A stretch of DNA of 64,000 bases, taken from positions 62,001 to 126,000 of the forward strand of contig NZ_JALQCW010000036.1 of NCBI RefSeq assembly GCF_023241715.1, read 5' to 3'. The position numbers and the translations under genes are program-made. The notes beneath the pieces are model-generated. The model saw nothing but the letters and a program-made list of their open reading frames with translations, did no database searches and was not told the DNA's origin. This DNA is from Pseudomonas morbosilactucae. Lineage in GTDB: Bacteria; Pseudomonadota; Gammaproteobacteria; Pseudomonadales; Pseudomonadaceae. This document shows, one piece after another, positions 46,350 through 55,163 of the stretch. Each line of letters begins with the position of its first letter. The first letter of the stretch is position 1.

Positions 46350-46979
46350 ATGTCCACCCCCAGCATGACGCTGTTCCACAACCCCGCCTCACCCTATGTG
46401 CGCAAAGTCATGGTGCTGCTGCACGAGACCGGGCAATTGAATCGCGTGGCCCTGGTCAACAGCCAACTGAGCCCGGTCAGCCCGGACGCCGAACTGATCA
46501 AGGACAACCCCCTGGGCAAGATTCCCGCCCTGCGCCTGGCCGACGGCAACGTACTTTACGACAGCCGGGTGATTGTCGAGTACCTGGACCAGCAACACGT
46601 GGGTAACCCGCTGATCCCCCGTGAGGGCTCGTCCCGCTGGCGGCGCCTGACCCTGGCGGCACTGGCCGACGGCATTCTCGACTCGGCGGTGCTGATCCGT
46701 TACGAAGTGGCCCTGCGTGCCCCGGAGAAACACTGGGACCTGTGGCTCGACGGTCAGCGCGACAAGATCCGTCGCGCCCTGGCCGAGCTTGAGGCCGAGG
46801 CCATTGCCGAACTGGCCTGCCACTTCGATGTGGCCTCCATTGGCGTGGCCAGCGCCCTGGGTTACCTGGACTTCCGCCACCCGGACCTGAACTGGCGCGA
46901 GGCCCAGCCGCAACTGGCCGCCTGGTACGCCGAAGTCAGTCAACGCCCCTCGATGCTCGCCACCCAGCCTGCGGTGTGA
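46350..46979 (+). CDS. Glutathione S-transferase family protein
   Basis: A 209-residue GST. The N-terminal thioredoxin-fold domain contains MTLFHNPASPYVRKVMVLLHE, the cis-proline segment NPLGKIPAL and the glutathione-contact VLYDSRVIVEYLD; an all-helical C-terminal domain follows. I use ATG 46350 with GAGGA 6 bases upstream rather than the ATG at 46344 that abuts it. It corresponds to P. aeruginosa PA0473 by position and family. Substrate unknown; a Ser in the active-site NPASPYVRK stretch is typical of beta/zeta-like bacterial GSTs. Confidence 0.92.
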   Translation: MSTPSMTLFHNPASPYVRKVMVLLHETGQLNRVALVNSQLSPVSPDAELIKDNPLGKIPALRLADGNVLYDSRVIVEYLDQQHVGNPLIPREGSSRWRRLTLAALADGILDSAVLIRYEVALRAPEKHWDLWLDGQRDKIRRALAELEAEAIAELACHFDVASIGVASALGYLDFRHPDLNWREAQPQLAAWYAEVSQRPSMLATQPAV

Positions 46980-47124
46980 CGCCGTTGGTCGCCGGCCGCC
47001 GCTGCCCGTCAGGGGCCGGCCGGCGATCAAGCCACAACAGGTCCACCGGGAACAAGCCGCCAATCCGTTGCGCCAATACCTCGCCCAGCCGTTGATCCTC
47101 ACGCAAGCCCAGTGACCGGCTCAT
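46936..47124 (-). CDS. Possible small gene coupled to creD
   Basis: A 62-residue frame (starting MSRSLGLREDQRLGEVLAQR) opens in the ATGA overlap with the creD stop and ends inside the 3' end of the GST gene on the other strand. The first 30 residues look protein-like (IGGLFPVDLLWLD); the remainder is Arg/Pro-rich and resembles noncoding GC-rich frame. It could be a truncated relic or a genuine coupled gene. No family is recognised. Confidence 0.3.
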   Translation of the reverse strand: MSRSLGLREDQRLGEVLAQRIGGLFPVDLLWLDRRPAPDGQRRPATNGVTPQAGWRASRGVD

Positions 47125-48497
47125 TGCACCGCCCCCAGCTCGAATTGCAGCGGTTTCTCGCCCTTGTCCTGGCCAATGCCGTACCAGTCCAGCTTACGGG
47201 TCAGCACCATAAACACCCCGAGCAGGCCAAACAGCAGCAGCGAGCCCATCAGCAGCGCGTAATCCTCGGCACTGAGCAAGCCATACAGCAGGCCGTACAA
47301 GGCCGCCAACGCCAGCGCAAACCCGGTGCCTTTCCCGGCGCTGTGCAACACATGGCTGACGTAGAAGCCGATCAGCACCACACAGCCGCTGGCGGACAAC
47401 AGGTAGGCCAGGGCAAAGCCCAGGTGCTCCGACAACGACAGCAGCAACAGGTAGAAGAACGCCAGGGCCACCCCCACCAGAGCGTATTGCACCGGGTGCA
47501 CCGCCAGGCTCTTGAGCACTTCGAACAGGAAGAAGCCGGCGAAGGTCAGGCCGATAAACAGTAGGGCGTATTTGATCGCACGGTCGCTTTTCAGGTACTG
47601 GTCCACAGGGTCGATAAAGCTCACGCCAAAGCTGCGGCCATGGAAGTCGCCGCACTTCTGGCTGGTGACGCAGCGGTCCATCGCCTGTTCCAGGTTGGTG
47701 GAGAAAAACGAGGTCTGCCAAGTCGCCGAAAAGCCGCGGTCGGTGACTTCACGCTCGGTCGGCAGGTAGTTGCCGATAAAGCTCGGGTGCGGCCAGTTGG
47801 CGCCCAGTTGCACCTTGCTGGTCTTGCCCACCGGGACCACCTCCAGTTGACCGGTGCCTTGCAGGCGCAGGTCGAAACCGAAGTCCAACTGGGTCACCTT
47901 CTTCACATCCAGGGGCGGCAACATGGCGTGCACGCCTTCGTCCAGCCAACTGACGTAAGTGCCCGGGGCAAAATCCAGGGTCTGGCCATTGAGTTGCAGC
48001 TTGAGGGCGTTCTCGATGCCGCGGATGTCGCTGATGCCCACTGCCAGGAAGGGCGGGTCGAACTGGTAATCAGCAAAGTCTTCCTTGATGCCGTACTGCT
48101 CGGGAACAGCGAAGTAACCGCTGATATGGCTGTCGGCGTGGAACAGCCGCGCCTCGTAGATGCCCCGCGCCCGCAGTTCGGTCTGGGCCTGGCCATTGAG
48201 TTCGAAATGCTCGGGCAGGAAAAACAGGCGCCCTTCCACCTCAGTATTTTCCTGGTAGCGTTTATTGGTTTTTTCGTTGGTCTTCCAGACGCGCACGGTC
48301 TTGCGATAGTCCACCACCAGCACCGGGCCGGTGAGTTGCTGGCTACCGCTGGAGCTGCGGGCGATGTCTTCCAGCACGCCGTCACGCAGTTGCTGACGCT
48401 CCTGGATCAGCCCGCCGATCATCAGCAGCGGCACCAGCAACAACAGGATCAAAAGGGCAATAGCCCCGAGTTTCAAGGCCAGACTGCGGTGGTTCAT
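47121..48497 (-). CDS. creD: Inner membrane protein CreD
   Basis: A 458-residue CreD protein: one N-terminal membrane helix (AIALLILLLLVPLLMIGGLI), a large periplasmic domain with FFLPEHFELNGQAQTELRAR and GISDIRGIENALKLQLNG, then five or six C-terminal helices from about residue 300 (YALLFIGLTFAGFFLFEVLK). CreD is the CreBC regulon member linked in Pseudomonas and Aeromonas to beta-lactam response and envelope stress. It lies downstream of creB and creC on the same strand. I saw no perfect TTCAC-N6-TTCAC Cre tag in the upstream gap. Confidence 0.94.
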   Translation of the reverse strand: MNHRSLALKLGAIALLILLLLVPLLMIGGLIQERQQLRDGVLEDIARSSSGSQQLTGPVLVVDYRKTVRVWKTNEKTNKRYQENTEVEGRLFFLPEHFELNGQAQTELRARGIYEARLFHADSHISGYFAVPEQYGIKEDFADYQFDPPFLAVGISDIRGIENALKLQLNGQTLDFAPGTYVSWLDEGVHAMLPPLDVKKVTQLDFGFDLRLQGTGQLEVVPVGKTSKVQLGANWPHPSFIGNYLPTEREVTDRGFSATWQTSFFSTNLEQAMDRCVTSQKCGDFHGRSFGVSFIDPVDQYLKSDRAIKYALLFIGLTFAGFFLFEVLKSLAVHPVQYALVGVALAFFYLLLLSLSEHLGFALAYLLSASGCVVLIGFYVSHVLHSAGKGTGFALALAALYGLLYGLLSAEDYALLMGSLLLFGLLGVFMVLTRKLDWYGIGQDKGEKPLQFELGAVQ

Positions 48498-48593
48498 GGG
48501 GTTCTCTCCCTGTTCTGATGGGAGAAAGTCTGGGGCGTCGCTGTGGGGGTTTTATGAGGGCTGTGTGGAGACTCTGTGGAGAACGCCCACCGA

Positions 48594-50012
48594 TCAAGGT
48601 AGGCGCAAGGTCACCAGCACCCCATCCGGCACATTGCCGATGCTCATCTGGCCGCCGTGCAACTGCACCACCTCGGCAACGAAATTGAGCCCCAACCCGG
48701 TGCTTTTGCGTCCACTGTCGGGCCGTGGCAGGGAGTAGAAACGCTCGCACAGGCGCGGCAGGGCGTAGTCGGGAATAGCCTCGGCCTGGTTGAACAGGGA
48801 GAACACCCGCTCATCGCCCTCACGCTCGGCGCCGATGCGCAGCAGGCCGTGCTGCGGGGTGAAATCCAGGGCGTTCTCCAGCAGGTTGCCCAGGGCCTGG
48901 CGCAGCAGGAACGGCTCGCCGTTGAGCGCCAGGTCCGGGGCGATCTGCTGCTCGATGCGCAACTGCTTGCGCTGGATGCGCGCGGCCTGGCCATCGAGCA
49001 GCTCTTTGAGCAGGGGCGCCAAGGGCACCGCCACCCGTTCTTCCAGGCCCTGGCGCTGCTCGACCTGGGCCAGGTTCAACAGACGCTCGATCAACTGCTG
49101 CATGCGCGCACTTTCGCTGTCGATATTGCCGACAAAGCGCTGCCGCTGTTCCACCGGCATCTCGCTTTGCAGCAGCTCGGCCGCGCCGCGAATCGCCGCC
49201 AGCGGGCTCTTCAATTCATGGGTCAGGGTGTGTACGTAGCGCTCCACATAGGCCTTGCCCTCCAACTGGGTACGCATGTGCTCCACCGCCGTGGACAACT
49301 GCTCCAACTCGCCGCCGCGATAATGGGGCAACTCGGCGCGCCGACCTTCGCTGACCGCCTGGGCATAGGCCGTCAGGCGCCGCAAGGCTGCGCTGAGCCA
49401 CCAGGACAACAGGCCGCCGAACAGCAGGCCGAGGCCGATCACCCCGGCGCCGTACCAGATCAAGCGCCGCTGGGTGCGGTCCACATAGGGCTGCAACGAG
49501 CTGTTGGGCTTGGCCACGGTGACCACGCCAATGATCTTGCCGTTGTCACGGATCGGCGCACCGACGTGCATCACCGACGAGTCCGGGTCTTCGGCCACGG
49601 CCCGGGTAGAACGGGCGCCGTACTGGCCGCGCAAAGTCAGGTACACATCGTTCCAGCGCGAATAGTCCTGGCCCACGGCGACGCCGCTGGAATCCAGCAC
49701 CACCTTGCCTTGGGCGTCGGTCACGTAAATACGGTGGTTGACCTGGTTCTTCGGCAACCCCCAGATGGTCGCCGCCGGCTGGCGCTCGCCATAGGCATGC
49801 AGCAACTGGGGCCAGCGGTTTTCGTTGAGGGTCCCGGCCTTGAAGTCGTCCCGCAGGATCTCCGCCATCAGGTTGGCGGTGTCCACCAGGGTTTCTTCGG
49901 TGGACTGGCGCACCCCTGGGCGGATTTCCTCCATCACCGTGTTGAGCACGAAGTAGCTGGTCAGGCCGACAAACAGCACATAGACCAGGAAAATCCGTAC
50001 GCCCAATGGCAT
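48594..50012 (-). CDS. creC: Sensor histidine kinase CreC
   Basis: A 472-residue membrane sensor kinase. Two membrane helices (about 5-27 and 185-207) bracket a periplasmic sensor, followed by HAMP, a dimerisation domain with His265 in THELKSPLAAIRGAAELL, and an ATPase domain (LGNLLENALDFTP for the N box, GLGLNFVAEVVQLHGG for G2). It is cotranscribed with creB: the creB stop and creC start share one base (TGATG). Confidence 0.95.
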   Translation of the reverse strand: MPLGVRIFLVYVLFVGLTSYFVLNTVMEEIRPGVRQSTEETLVDTANLMAEILRDDFKAGTLNENRWPQLLHAYGERQPAATIWGLPKNQVNHRIYVTDAQGKVVLDSSGVAVGQDYSRWNDVYLTLRGQYGARSTRAVAEDPDSSVMHVGAPIRDNGKIIGVVTVAKPNSSLQPYVDRTQRRLIWYGAGVIGLGLLFGGLLSWWLSAALRRLTAYAQAVSEGRRAELPHYRGGELEQLSTAVEHMRTQLEGKAYVERYVHTLTHELKSPLAAIRGAAELLQSEMPVEQRQRFVGNIDSESARMQQLIERLLNLAQVEQRQGLEERVAVPLAPLLKELLDGQAARIQRKQLRIEQQIAPDLALNGEPFLLRQALGNLLENALDFTPQHGLLRIGAEREGDERVFSLFNQAEAIPDYALPRLCERFYSLPRPDSGRKSTGLGLNFVAEVVQLHGGQMSIGNVPDGVLVTLRLP

Positions 50013-50686
50013 CAGCTGTTCACCGGACTGTAGCTGTAGCCCAGGCCTCGATGGGTCTGGATCGGCTCGGCGCTGGCCGCCACTGCCCGCAGCTTGGCCC
50101 GCAGGCTCTTGATGTGGCTGTCGATATTGCGCTCGTAACCGACGTCGGCGGCCACCCCCAGGGCGTCCAGCAACTGCTCGCGACTGAACACCCGTTCGGG
50201 CTGCTCCAGCAGGCTCTGCAACAAACGAAATTCGTGACGGGTCAGGCTCAGGGGCTGGCCGCGGTAGCTGATCTGCACCCGCTCCGGGTCGATGACAAAC
50301 AAGGGCGCAGCCTCGCTGGTCCGCGGGCCCATGCGCTTGAGGATGGCCTTGACCCGTGCCGCCACTTCCCGGGGGCTGAAGGGCTTGACCACATAATCGT
50401 CAGCGCCGATCTCCAGGCCGACCACGCGGTCGATCTCGCCATCCCGGGCACTGAGGAACATCACCGGCACTTCGCTGAAGCGCCGCAACTGCTTGCAGGT
50501 CTCGAAGCCGCTGATGTCCGGCAAGCCGATGTCGAGAATGATCAGGTCCGCCGGCGTCGCCCGCTGGTGGTCCAACGCCGCCTGGCCCAGGCTCAGCCAG
50601 GTGGTGCTGAAACCCTCACCCTGCAGGGCAAAAATCAGCGTATCGGCAATCGCCGCTTCGTCTTCGACAATCAGGATATGGGGCAT
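50012..50686 (-). CDS. creB: Response regulator CreB
   Basis: A 224-residue OmpR-family regulator. The receiver domain has the acidic pair in VEDEAAIADT, phospho-acceptor Asp52 in LIILDIGLPD and Lys in YVVKPFSPRE. The C-terminal winged helix has LTRHEFRLLQSLLEQPERVF and YERNIDSHIKSLRAKL. Paired with creC and creD as in other gamma-proteobacteria. In P. aeruginosa CreBC is activated when PBP4 is inhibited. Confidence 0.95.
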   Translation of the reverse strand: MPHILIVEDEAAIADTLIFALQGEGFSTTWLSLGQAALDHQRATPADLIILDIGLPDISGFETCKQLRRFSEVPVMFLSARDGEIDRVVGLEIGADDYVVKPFSPREVAARVKAILKRMGPRTSEAAPLFVIDPERVQISYRGQPLSLTRHEFRLLQSLLEQPERVFSREQLLDALGVAADVGYERNIDSHIKSLRAKLRAVAASAEPIQTHRGLGYSYSPVNS

Positions 50687-50745
50687 GGCATCCGAGCACA
50701 GAGGTTAAGTGCGGGAAAGGTGCCGGATGCCTCAGGCGCCGTCAA

Positions 50746-51246
50746 TCAGCAGTCGGGCTTGTCCGCCGTATAGCGTCGAGCCGGGTTCACCGCGGCGCCA
50801 AACTCGCGCAGGGCCTTGGCGCCGATCAGCAACGGGTAGTTGAAGCCGCTGCGGTCGGTGAGGTTGACCTCCACAGTGCGCTTGACGTTGCCCAGGCACA
50901 TTTCCAGGTCCACCACCGGGCGTTTGGCCGCCTGCGGTTCTTCGCTGTCTTCGTCTTCATCGGCGCGGCTCTTGATCTTGCTGATGCGCGCCACTTTGTG
51001 TTCGTAGACCTTGTTGTCGGCCCCCTTGGTGGCCAGGCGGAAACGCACCCAATCCTCACCGTCGCGGGTAAAGGTCTCGATGTCCTTGGCCGACAGCGAC
51101 GCGGTCAGGGCGCCGGTGTCCATCTTGGCCTTGAGGGTTTCGCCGATTTCCGGCAACTGAATGTATTCGTAGCGCCCGTACAGCGTGGGCTCGGCGGCCA
51201 TGACCGGCAGCGCGAGAAGGGACAGCAAAGCCAGGACGGATTTCAC
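50746..51246 (-). CDS. Periplasmic retropepsin-like 'ATP-dependent zinc protease' family protein
   Basis: A 166-residue protein with a signal peptide (VKSVLALLSLLALPVMAA, probable cleavage after MAA) and a pepsin/retropepsin-like fold. The putative active-site triplet is Asp43-Thr-Gly in KAKMDTGALTAS, and PLLIGAKALREFG matches the family's C-terminal loop. The family name in databases (RimK/LysX-like, PF05618) does not reflect proved ATP or zinc dependence. A GTG at 51246 preceded by AAGGAA is the best start; the frame is open upstream without coding character. It is downstream-independent of creB, 59 bases away. Confidence 0.85.
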   Translation of the reverse strand: MKSVLALLSLLALPVMAAEPTLYGRYEYIQLPEIGETLKAKMDTGALTASLSAKDIETFTRDGEDWVRFRLATKGADNKVYEHKVARISKIKSRADEDEDSEEPQAAKRPVVDLEMCLGNVKRTVEVNLTDRSGFNYPLLIGAKALREFGAAVNPARRYTADKPDC

Positions 51247-51430
51247 GTGAGGGGGTTCCTTGGAAAGTGGGCAGCGGTTTTTTAGACCGCTTCCGGGCAA
51301 TGGGTTCAACGTACAGAGTGGGCAAAAGCATAACTGTATATAAGTGAAACATTCGTCAGCACTTGGGCATTTGGCCTCTGCACCCAAGCTGCTTATGATT
51401 GCCCGTCCAAACGTTTGCCAAGAGTTGCTT

Positions 51431-52318
51431 ATGCGCCGCCTGCTCACCGGCTGTTTCGTCACCCTGCTGCTCCTGCTCAACACCCTGGTGCTGTTCGGCC
51501 CACTGATGGTGTTTGCCCTGCTCAAGCTGGTCCTGCCCGGGCGCTGGCGCGATAACGCCTCAAGGGCTGTGATGTGGATCGCCGAAACCTGGGCCGAGAT
51601 CGACAAACTGATCTTCGCCCGGTGCATCCCCACGCAATGGGACATTCGTGGCGGCGAAGGCCTGCGGGTCAACACTTCGTACCTGGTGGTCAGCAACCAC
51701 CAATCCTGGGTGGACATCCCGGCGCTGATCCAGGCCCTCAACCGGCGCACCCCGTTCTTCAAGTTCTTCCTCAAGCGCGAGCTGATCTGGGTGCCGTTCC
51801 TGGGCCTGGCCTGGTGGGCCCTGGACTACCCCTTCATGAAGCGCTACAGCAAGGCCTTCCTGGCCAGGCACCCGGAGCTGCGCGGCAAGGACCTGGAAAT
51901 CACCCAGGCCGCCTGCGAGCTGTTCAAGCGCCAGCCAGTGACCGTGGTCAACTACCTGGAAGGCACCCGTTTCACCCCGATAAAACGCCAGCAACAGGGC
52001 TCCCCCTTCAGCTACCTGCTCAAGCCCAAGGCGGGCGGCGTAGCCTTTGTATTGGCCGCCATGGGCCAACAGCTGGACGCGATTCTCGACGTCACCGTGG
52101 TCTATCCGCAGCAGAAGATTCCGGGGTTCTGGGACCTGATCAGCGGCGCGGTGCCCAAGGTGATCATCGACATTCACACCCGTGAACTGGACCCGGCGTT
52201 GTGGCAGGGGGATTACGAAAACGATCCGGCGTTTCGCCAACACGTCCAGAACTGGGTCAACCAGCTCTGGACCGAGAAGGACCGACGCATTGCCCATCTG
52301 CGTGGCGAGCAGGGCTGA
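51431..52318 (+). CDS. PlsC-type acyltransferase (YihG-like)
   Basis: A 295-residue membrane acyltransferase. An N-terminal helix (LLTGCFVTLLLLLNTLVLFG and onward) anchors it; motif I is NHQSWVD (His90, Asp95), motif III NYLEGTRFTPIK and motif IV VTVVYPQ. E. coli YihG is a lysophosphatidate acyltransferase homologue that places specific fatty acids at the sn-2 position. ATG 51431 follows the context AGAGTTGCTT, a weak ribosome site. Its stop abuts the convergent DUF2780 gene with no gap. Confidence 0.92.
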   Translation: MRRLLTGCFVTLLLLLNTLVLFGPLMVFALLKLVLPGRWRDNASRAVMWIAETWAEIDKLIFARCIPTQWDIRGGEGLRVNTSYLVVSNHQSWVDIPALIQALNRRTPFFKFFLKRELIWVPFLGLAWWALDYPFMKRYSKAFLARHPELRGKDLEITQAACELFKRQPVTVVNYLEGTRFTPIKRQQQGSPFSYLLKPKAGGVAFVLAAMGQQLDAILDVTVVYPQQKIPGFWDLISGAVPKVIIDIHTRELDPALWQGDYENDPAFRQHVQNWVNQLWTEKDRRIAHLRGEQG

Positions 52319-52876
52319 TCAGCTGCCGGTGCCCCAGATACCGCCCAGGCTTTGCAGCAACGAACCACCAACACCCTGCTGCCCCAGGTACTGCAGGATC
52401 AACGGAGCGAATTGGCCGATCATGCCGCTGTCCATGCCCAAGGCGCCGAAGGTGTTGTTCAGGTCGCTGGTGGTTTTCACATTGCCCAGCAAACCGTCGA
52501 GGGCCGGGGACTTGGCGGAATCACCCAACAACCCTCCCAAACCGCCAAGCCCGCTCAGGGCATTGTTGCCCGCCAACTGGTCCAACCCCGGCACGCTCTT
52601 GGCCAACTGCGCGTAGTCGGTGGAGCTCAACTGGTTCTTCGCCAGGCCCAACATGGCACCGGCACCGCCGACCGCCTGCTCGGGGCTGATCTTCAATTGC
52701 GACCCCAGGCTATCCAGCAGGCCGGCCGTTTCAGGGGTGGTGGCGGCCTCCCCGGCCTTGTTGCCCTGGGCACCGGCAATGGCCCCGGCCACGTCCCCCA
52801 GGCTGAACCCGGCCAACACTGGGCCCGCGGCCAAGGTCATCAGTGAAGCCAGTAGCAAACCGCGTGAAATCTTCAT
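52319..52876 (-). CDS. DUF2780 family exported protein
   Basis: A 185-residue secreted or periplasmic protein. A signal peptide (KISRGLLLASLMTLAAGPVLA) precedes a Gly/Ala/Leu-rich body with LLDSLGSQLKISPEQAVGGA, GLAKNQLSSTDYAQLAKSVP and the glycine-rich loop SGLGGLGGLLGD. These match the DUF2780 (VcgC/VcgE) family of unknown function. It is divergent from the ECF sigma gene at 53031, so the two could share a regulatory region. Confidence 0.85.
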   Translation of the reverse strand: MKISRGLLLASLMTLAAGPVLAGFSLGDVAGAIAGAQGNKAGEAATTPETAGLLDSLGSQLKISPEQAVGGAGAMLGLAKNQLSSTDYAQLAKSVPGLDQLAGNNALSGLGGLGGLLGDSAKSPALDGLLGNVKTTSDLNNTFGALGMDSGMIGQFAPLILQYLGQQGVGGSLLQSLGGIWGTGS

Positions 52877-53030
52877 CGAAGCAACCTCAGTGGACCTGTC
52901 GCCATCCTCGACAGTGGGATGGAAAACAGCGTTTTGACTGATCGGCCCGGTGAATGTTCCGGTCGTCCGTCGGCGCTGCATCCAGAGGCCCGAGGGCAAC
53001 GTATAGGCCATGCCCTGGAGGATATTCCCG

Positions 53031-53672
53031 ATGAATGGAACAACCGCGCACCCTGAACTAATCTCTGCCAGCCGGCCTTGCAAACCGGTGCCTTGCGCTC
53101 ACCGCTGGTTTGTTTGGAGAACGCTTATTTCCGCCCTCGATCCCGATCATCTCAGGCAACTGCTGGCCCAATGTGCCCTGGGCGACCGCCGCGCCTTCGA
53201 GAGCCTGTACCGCAGCGTCGCCCCACGCCTGCACGGCGTGGCCTTGCGCTTCATGGGCCGCCACGACCTGGCCGAAGACGTGCTGCAGGAAAGCTTCATA
53301 CGGATCTGGAACAACGCCTCGCGCTACCAGGCCCACCTCTCGGCACCGCTGACCTGGATGACCCACATCCTGCGCAATCAAGCCATCGACCAGTTGCGCA
53401 AACACCGCGAGCGACCCTTGACCGAGCGGGAAGAACAACTGCCCGACGAGGGCCCCTCCGCCCACGAACTGCTGGACAGCGCCCGCCAGGCCCAGGCCCT
53501 GAACCGTTGCCTGGACAGCCTGGAGGGCATGCAACGCCAGTCGATCAGCGTCGCCTACTTCCAGGGCCTGTCCTGCTCGGAGCTGGCCGACCACCTGGCG
53601 TCGCCCCTGGGCTCGGTCAAGTCGTGGATCCGCCGGGGCATGGAACGCCTGCGCAGGTGCCTTGAATCATGA
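53031..53672 (+). CDS. ECF sigma factor of a sigma/RskA pair
   Basis: An RpoE-like ECF sigma factor. Region 2 is YRSVAPRLHGVALRFMG, LAEDVLQESFIRIWNN; region 4 is MQRQSISVAYFQGLSCSELA and GSVKSWIRRGMERLRR. The start is ambiguous. ATG 53031 has GGAGG 9 bases upstream but adds 32 residues (MNGTTAHPELISASRPCK onward) not seen in family members. Homologues as I recall begin MSALDP; here that position is ATT-TCC-GCC (53127), with GGAGA exactly 6 bases upstream. The stop overlaps the anti-sigma gene (ATGA). What signal it answers is unknown. Confidence 0.85.
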   Translation: MNGTTAHPELISASRPCKPVPCAHRWFVWRTLISALDPDHLRQLLAQCALGDRRAFESLYRSVAPRLHGVALRFMGRHDLAEDVLQESFIRIWNNASRYQAHLSAPLTWMTHILRNQAIDQLRKHRERPLTEREEQLPDEGPSAHELLDSARQAQALNRCLDSLEGMQRQSISVAYFQGLSCSELADHLASPLGSVKSWIRRGMERLRRCLES

Positions 53673-54343
53673 ACTACCAGACGCCCAGCCGACGCCGCGC
53701 CCTCGCTGCCGATTACGCCATCGGCCTGATGCAGGGGGCCGCGCGCCGACGCTTCGAACAGCTGCTGCTGGACGACGGGGCCCTGCGTGAAGAACTGGCG
53801 AAATGGCAGGAGAGCCTCGCCAGCCTGACCGAAACCCTGCCGGAGCAGGACGTGCCGGGCCATGTGTGGGACGGCATCCAGGCTCGTATTGAGCCTCAGG
53901 TCCTGCACTTGCCGAAAAAGAATCCGCTGTGGATGCGCCTGCGCCTGGCGATTGCCGCCTGCGCCGTGCTGGCGACCCTGTACATCGGTTTTATCCAGCA
54001 GAGCGACCAGGTGCGCTACAGCGCCACCCTACTCAGCGCCAGCCAGGAACCGGCGCTGCGCATCCAGGCCCATGCCCAATACCTGCAAGTCGAGCCATTG
54101 ACCCTGGCGACAGTGGGCCTGGACCGCAGCCTGGAGCTGTGGGCGATCCCGGCCGATGGCCAACCGATTTCCCTGGGCGTGGTGCCCATGGGCGGCAAGG
54201 GCCGGATCAACCTGAGCCAGGCCCAGCGCGACCTGCTGGGCACCCCCATCGCCCTCGCCGTGAGCCTCGAACCCCATGGCGGCTCACCCAGCGGCCAGCC
54301 CACCGGGCCGGTGTTGTACCAAGGGCAATTGGCGGCGCTGTAA
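53669..54343 (+). CDS. RskA-type anti-sigma factor
   Basis: A 224-residue membrane anti-sigma factor. The cytoplasmic N-terminus has the ADYAIGLMQGAARRRFEQLL zinc-less anti-sigma pattern, one membrane helix spans about 87-109 (LRLAIAACAVLATLYIGFI), and the periplasmic RskA domain contains LELWAIPADGQPISLGVVP and GTPIALAVSLEPHGGSP. Coupled by overlap to the ECF gene upstream. Confidence 0.92.
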   Translation: MNYQTPSRRRALAADYAIGLMQGAARRRFEQLLLDDGALREELAKWQESLASLTETLPEQDVPGHVWDGIQARIEPQVLHLPKKNPLWMRLRLAIAACAVLATLYIGFIQQSDQVRYSATLLSASQEPALRIQAHAQYLQVEPLTLATVGLDRSLELWAIPADGQPISLGVVPMGGKGRINLSQAQRDLLGTPIALAVSLEPHGGSPSGQPTGPVLYQGQLAAL

Positions 54344-54356
54344 CCGCCGCCTGCGC

Positions 54357-54380
54357 CTGTAGGCGCTGGCTTGCCAGCGA
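54357..54380. repeat. Single REP element
   Basis: CTGTAGGCGCTGGCTTGCCA followed by GCGA is a solitary copy of the REP family, 14 bases after the anti-sigma stop codon. No inverted partner is nearby. Confidence 0.75.
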
Positions 54381-54475
54381 AGCAACCCACGCTAAACTCC
54401 CCTGCCCACTCACAAACAGGGTCTGCGTCAGCCTCAAGCGGCCGAACCAGCCCCCTGCATTTTCCGGCGTTTCAA

Positions 54476-55060
54476 GTGAATCGATCCCCTACAAGAACAG
54501 CCCTCTACGGCTGCATCGCCCTGGCCTTGGCCGTCTCTATCGCCATCTGGACCATCGGCCGCCCCATCGACAGCAACCTGTGCTCAGGTGCAGACCGTGC
54601 CCCTGGCCCACTGACCGAAGTCATCAGCCAATACTTCAAGGACACCCACGGCGCCGACTGGCAAGAGGAGATCAGCTCACTGATCATTCTCGGCGTGCCG
54701 TCAGCCCAGGCGCTGGCCCGCCAGCCCCAGGCCCACTACTGCGAAGCCCTGGGCCTGCTGGAGAGCCCGCAACGAGCGCCCAGCGAAAAGTTTCACACCG
54801 CCGTCCTGATGCTCTCACTGCCCATCGACTACTACCTCGACTTCATGGACCGCAGTCACGAGCTGTATCAGCGTGGGCTCATTGATCGATCAGTCCTGAG
54901 CATGGTGCTTCTCCCCAGAAGCACGGCGCTGAATTACTGGTGGCTGCCTCAGTGGCGGTCGCGCTTCCAACGGGATGCGCCAGGCATTTTCAGCGAGGCC
55001 CATGTGAAGGAGATCCTGAGTGGAGAACACTGGTTCGACTACCCGGGCCGAGGCTACTGA
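54476..55060 (+). CDS. Hypothetical exported or membrane-anchored protein
   Basis: A roughly 194-residue protein from the GTG at 54476. A hydrophobic helix (ALYGCIALALAVSIAIWTIG) lies at about residues 9-28, followed by a polar domain with no recognised motif (ISQYFKDTHGADWQEEISSL; YCEALGLLESPQRAP; EHWFDYPGRGY). I prefer this start because the longer frame from ATG 54371 begins inside a REP element and its first 35 residues look noncoding. Ribosome site is weak. It follows the ECF/RskA genes and could be a target, but no evidence is visible. Confidence 0.65.
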   Translation: MNRSPTRTALYGCIALALAVSIAIWTIGRPIDSNLCSGADRAPGPLTEVISQYFKDTHGADWQEEISSLIILGVPSAQALARQPQAHYCEALGLLESPQRAPSEKFHTAVLMLSLPIDYYLDFMDRSHELYQRGLIDRSVLSMVLLPRSTALNYWWLPQWRSRFQRDAPGIFSEAHVKEILSGEHWFDYPGRGY

Positions 55061-55116
55061 CGGCCCCTCGTCAGCCGCTACCCTCTGATCGCCTGACACT
55101 GCACATTGCAACAATG

Positions 55117-55146
55117 AAAAAGGGCGACCCGTGGGTCGCCCTTTCC
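55117..55146. terminator. Bidirectional terminator between the hypothetical gene and fdhA
   Basis: AAAGGGCGACCC-GT-GGGTCGCCCTTT (55119-55144) is a perfect 12-base stem with A and T flanks on both sides, between convergent genes. Confidence 0.9.
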
Positions 55147-55163
55147 TTCTATCGCCTCAAGCC

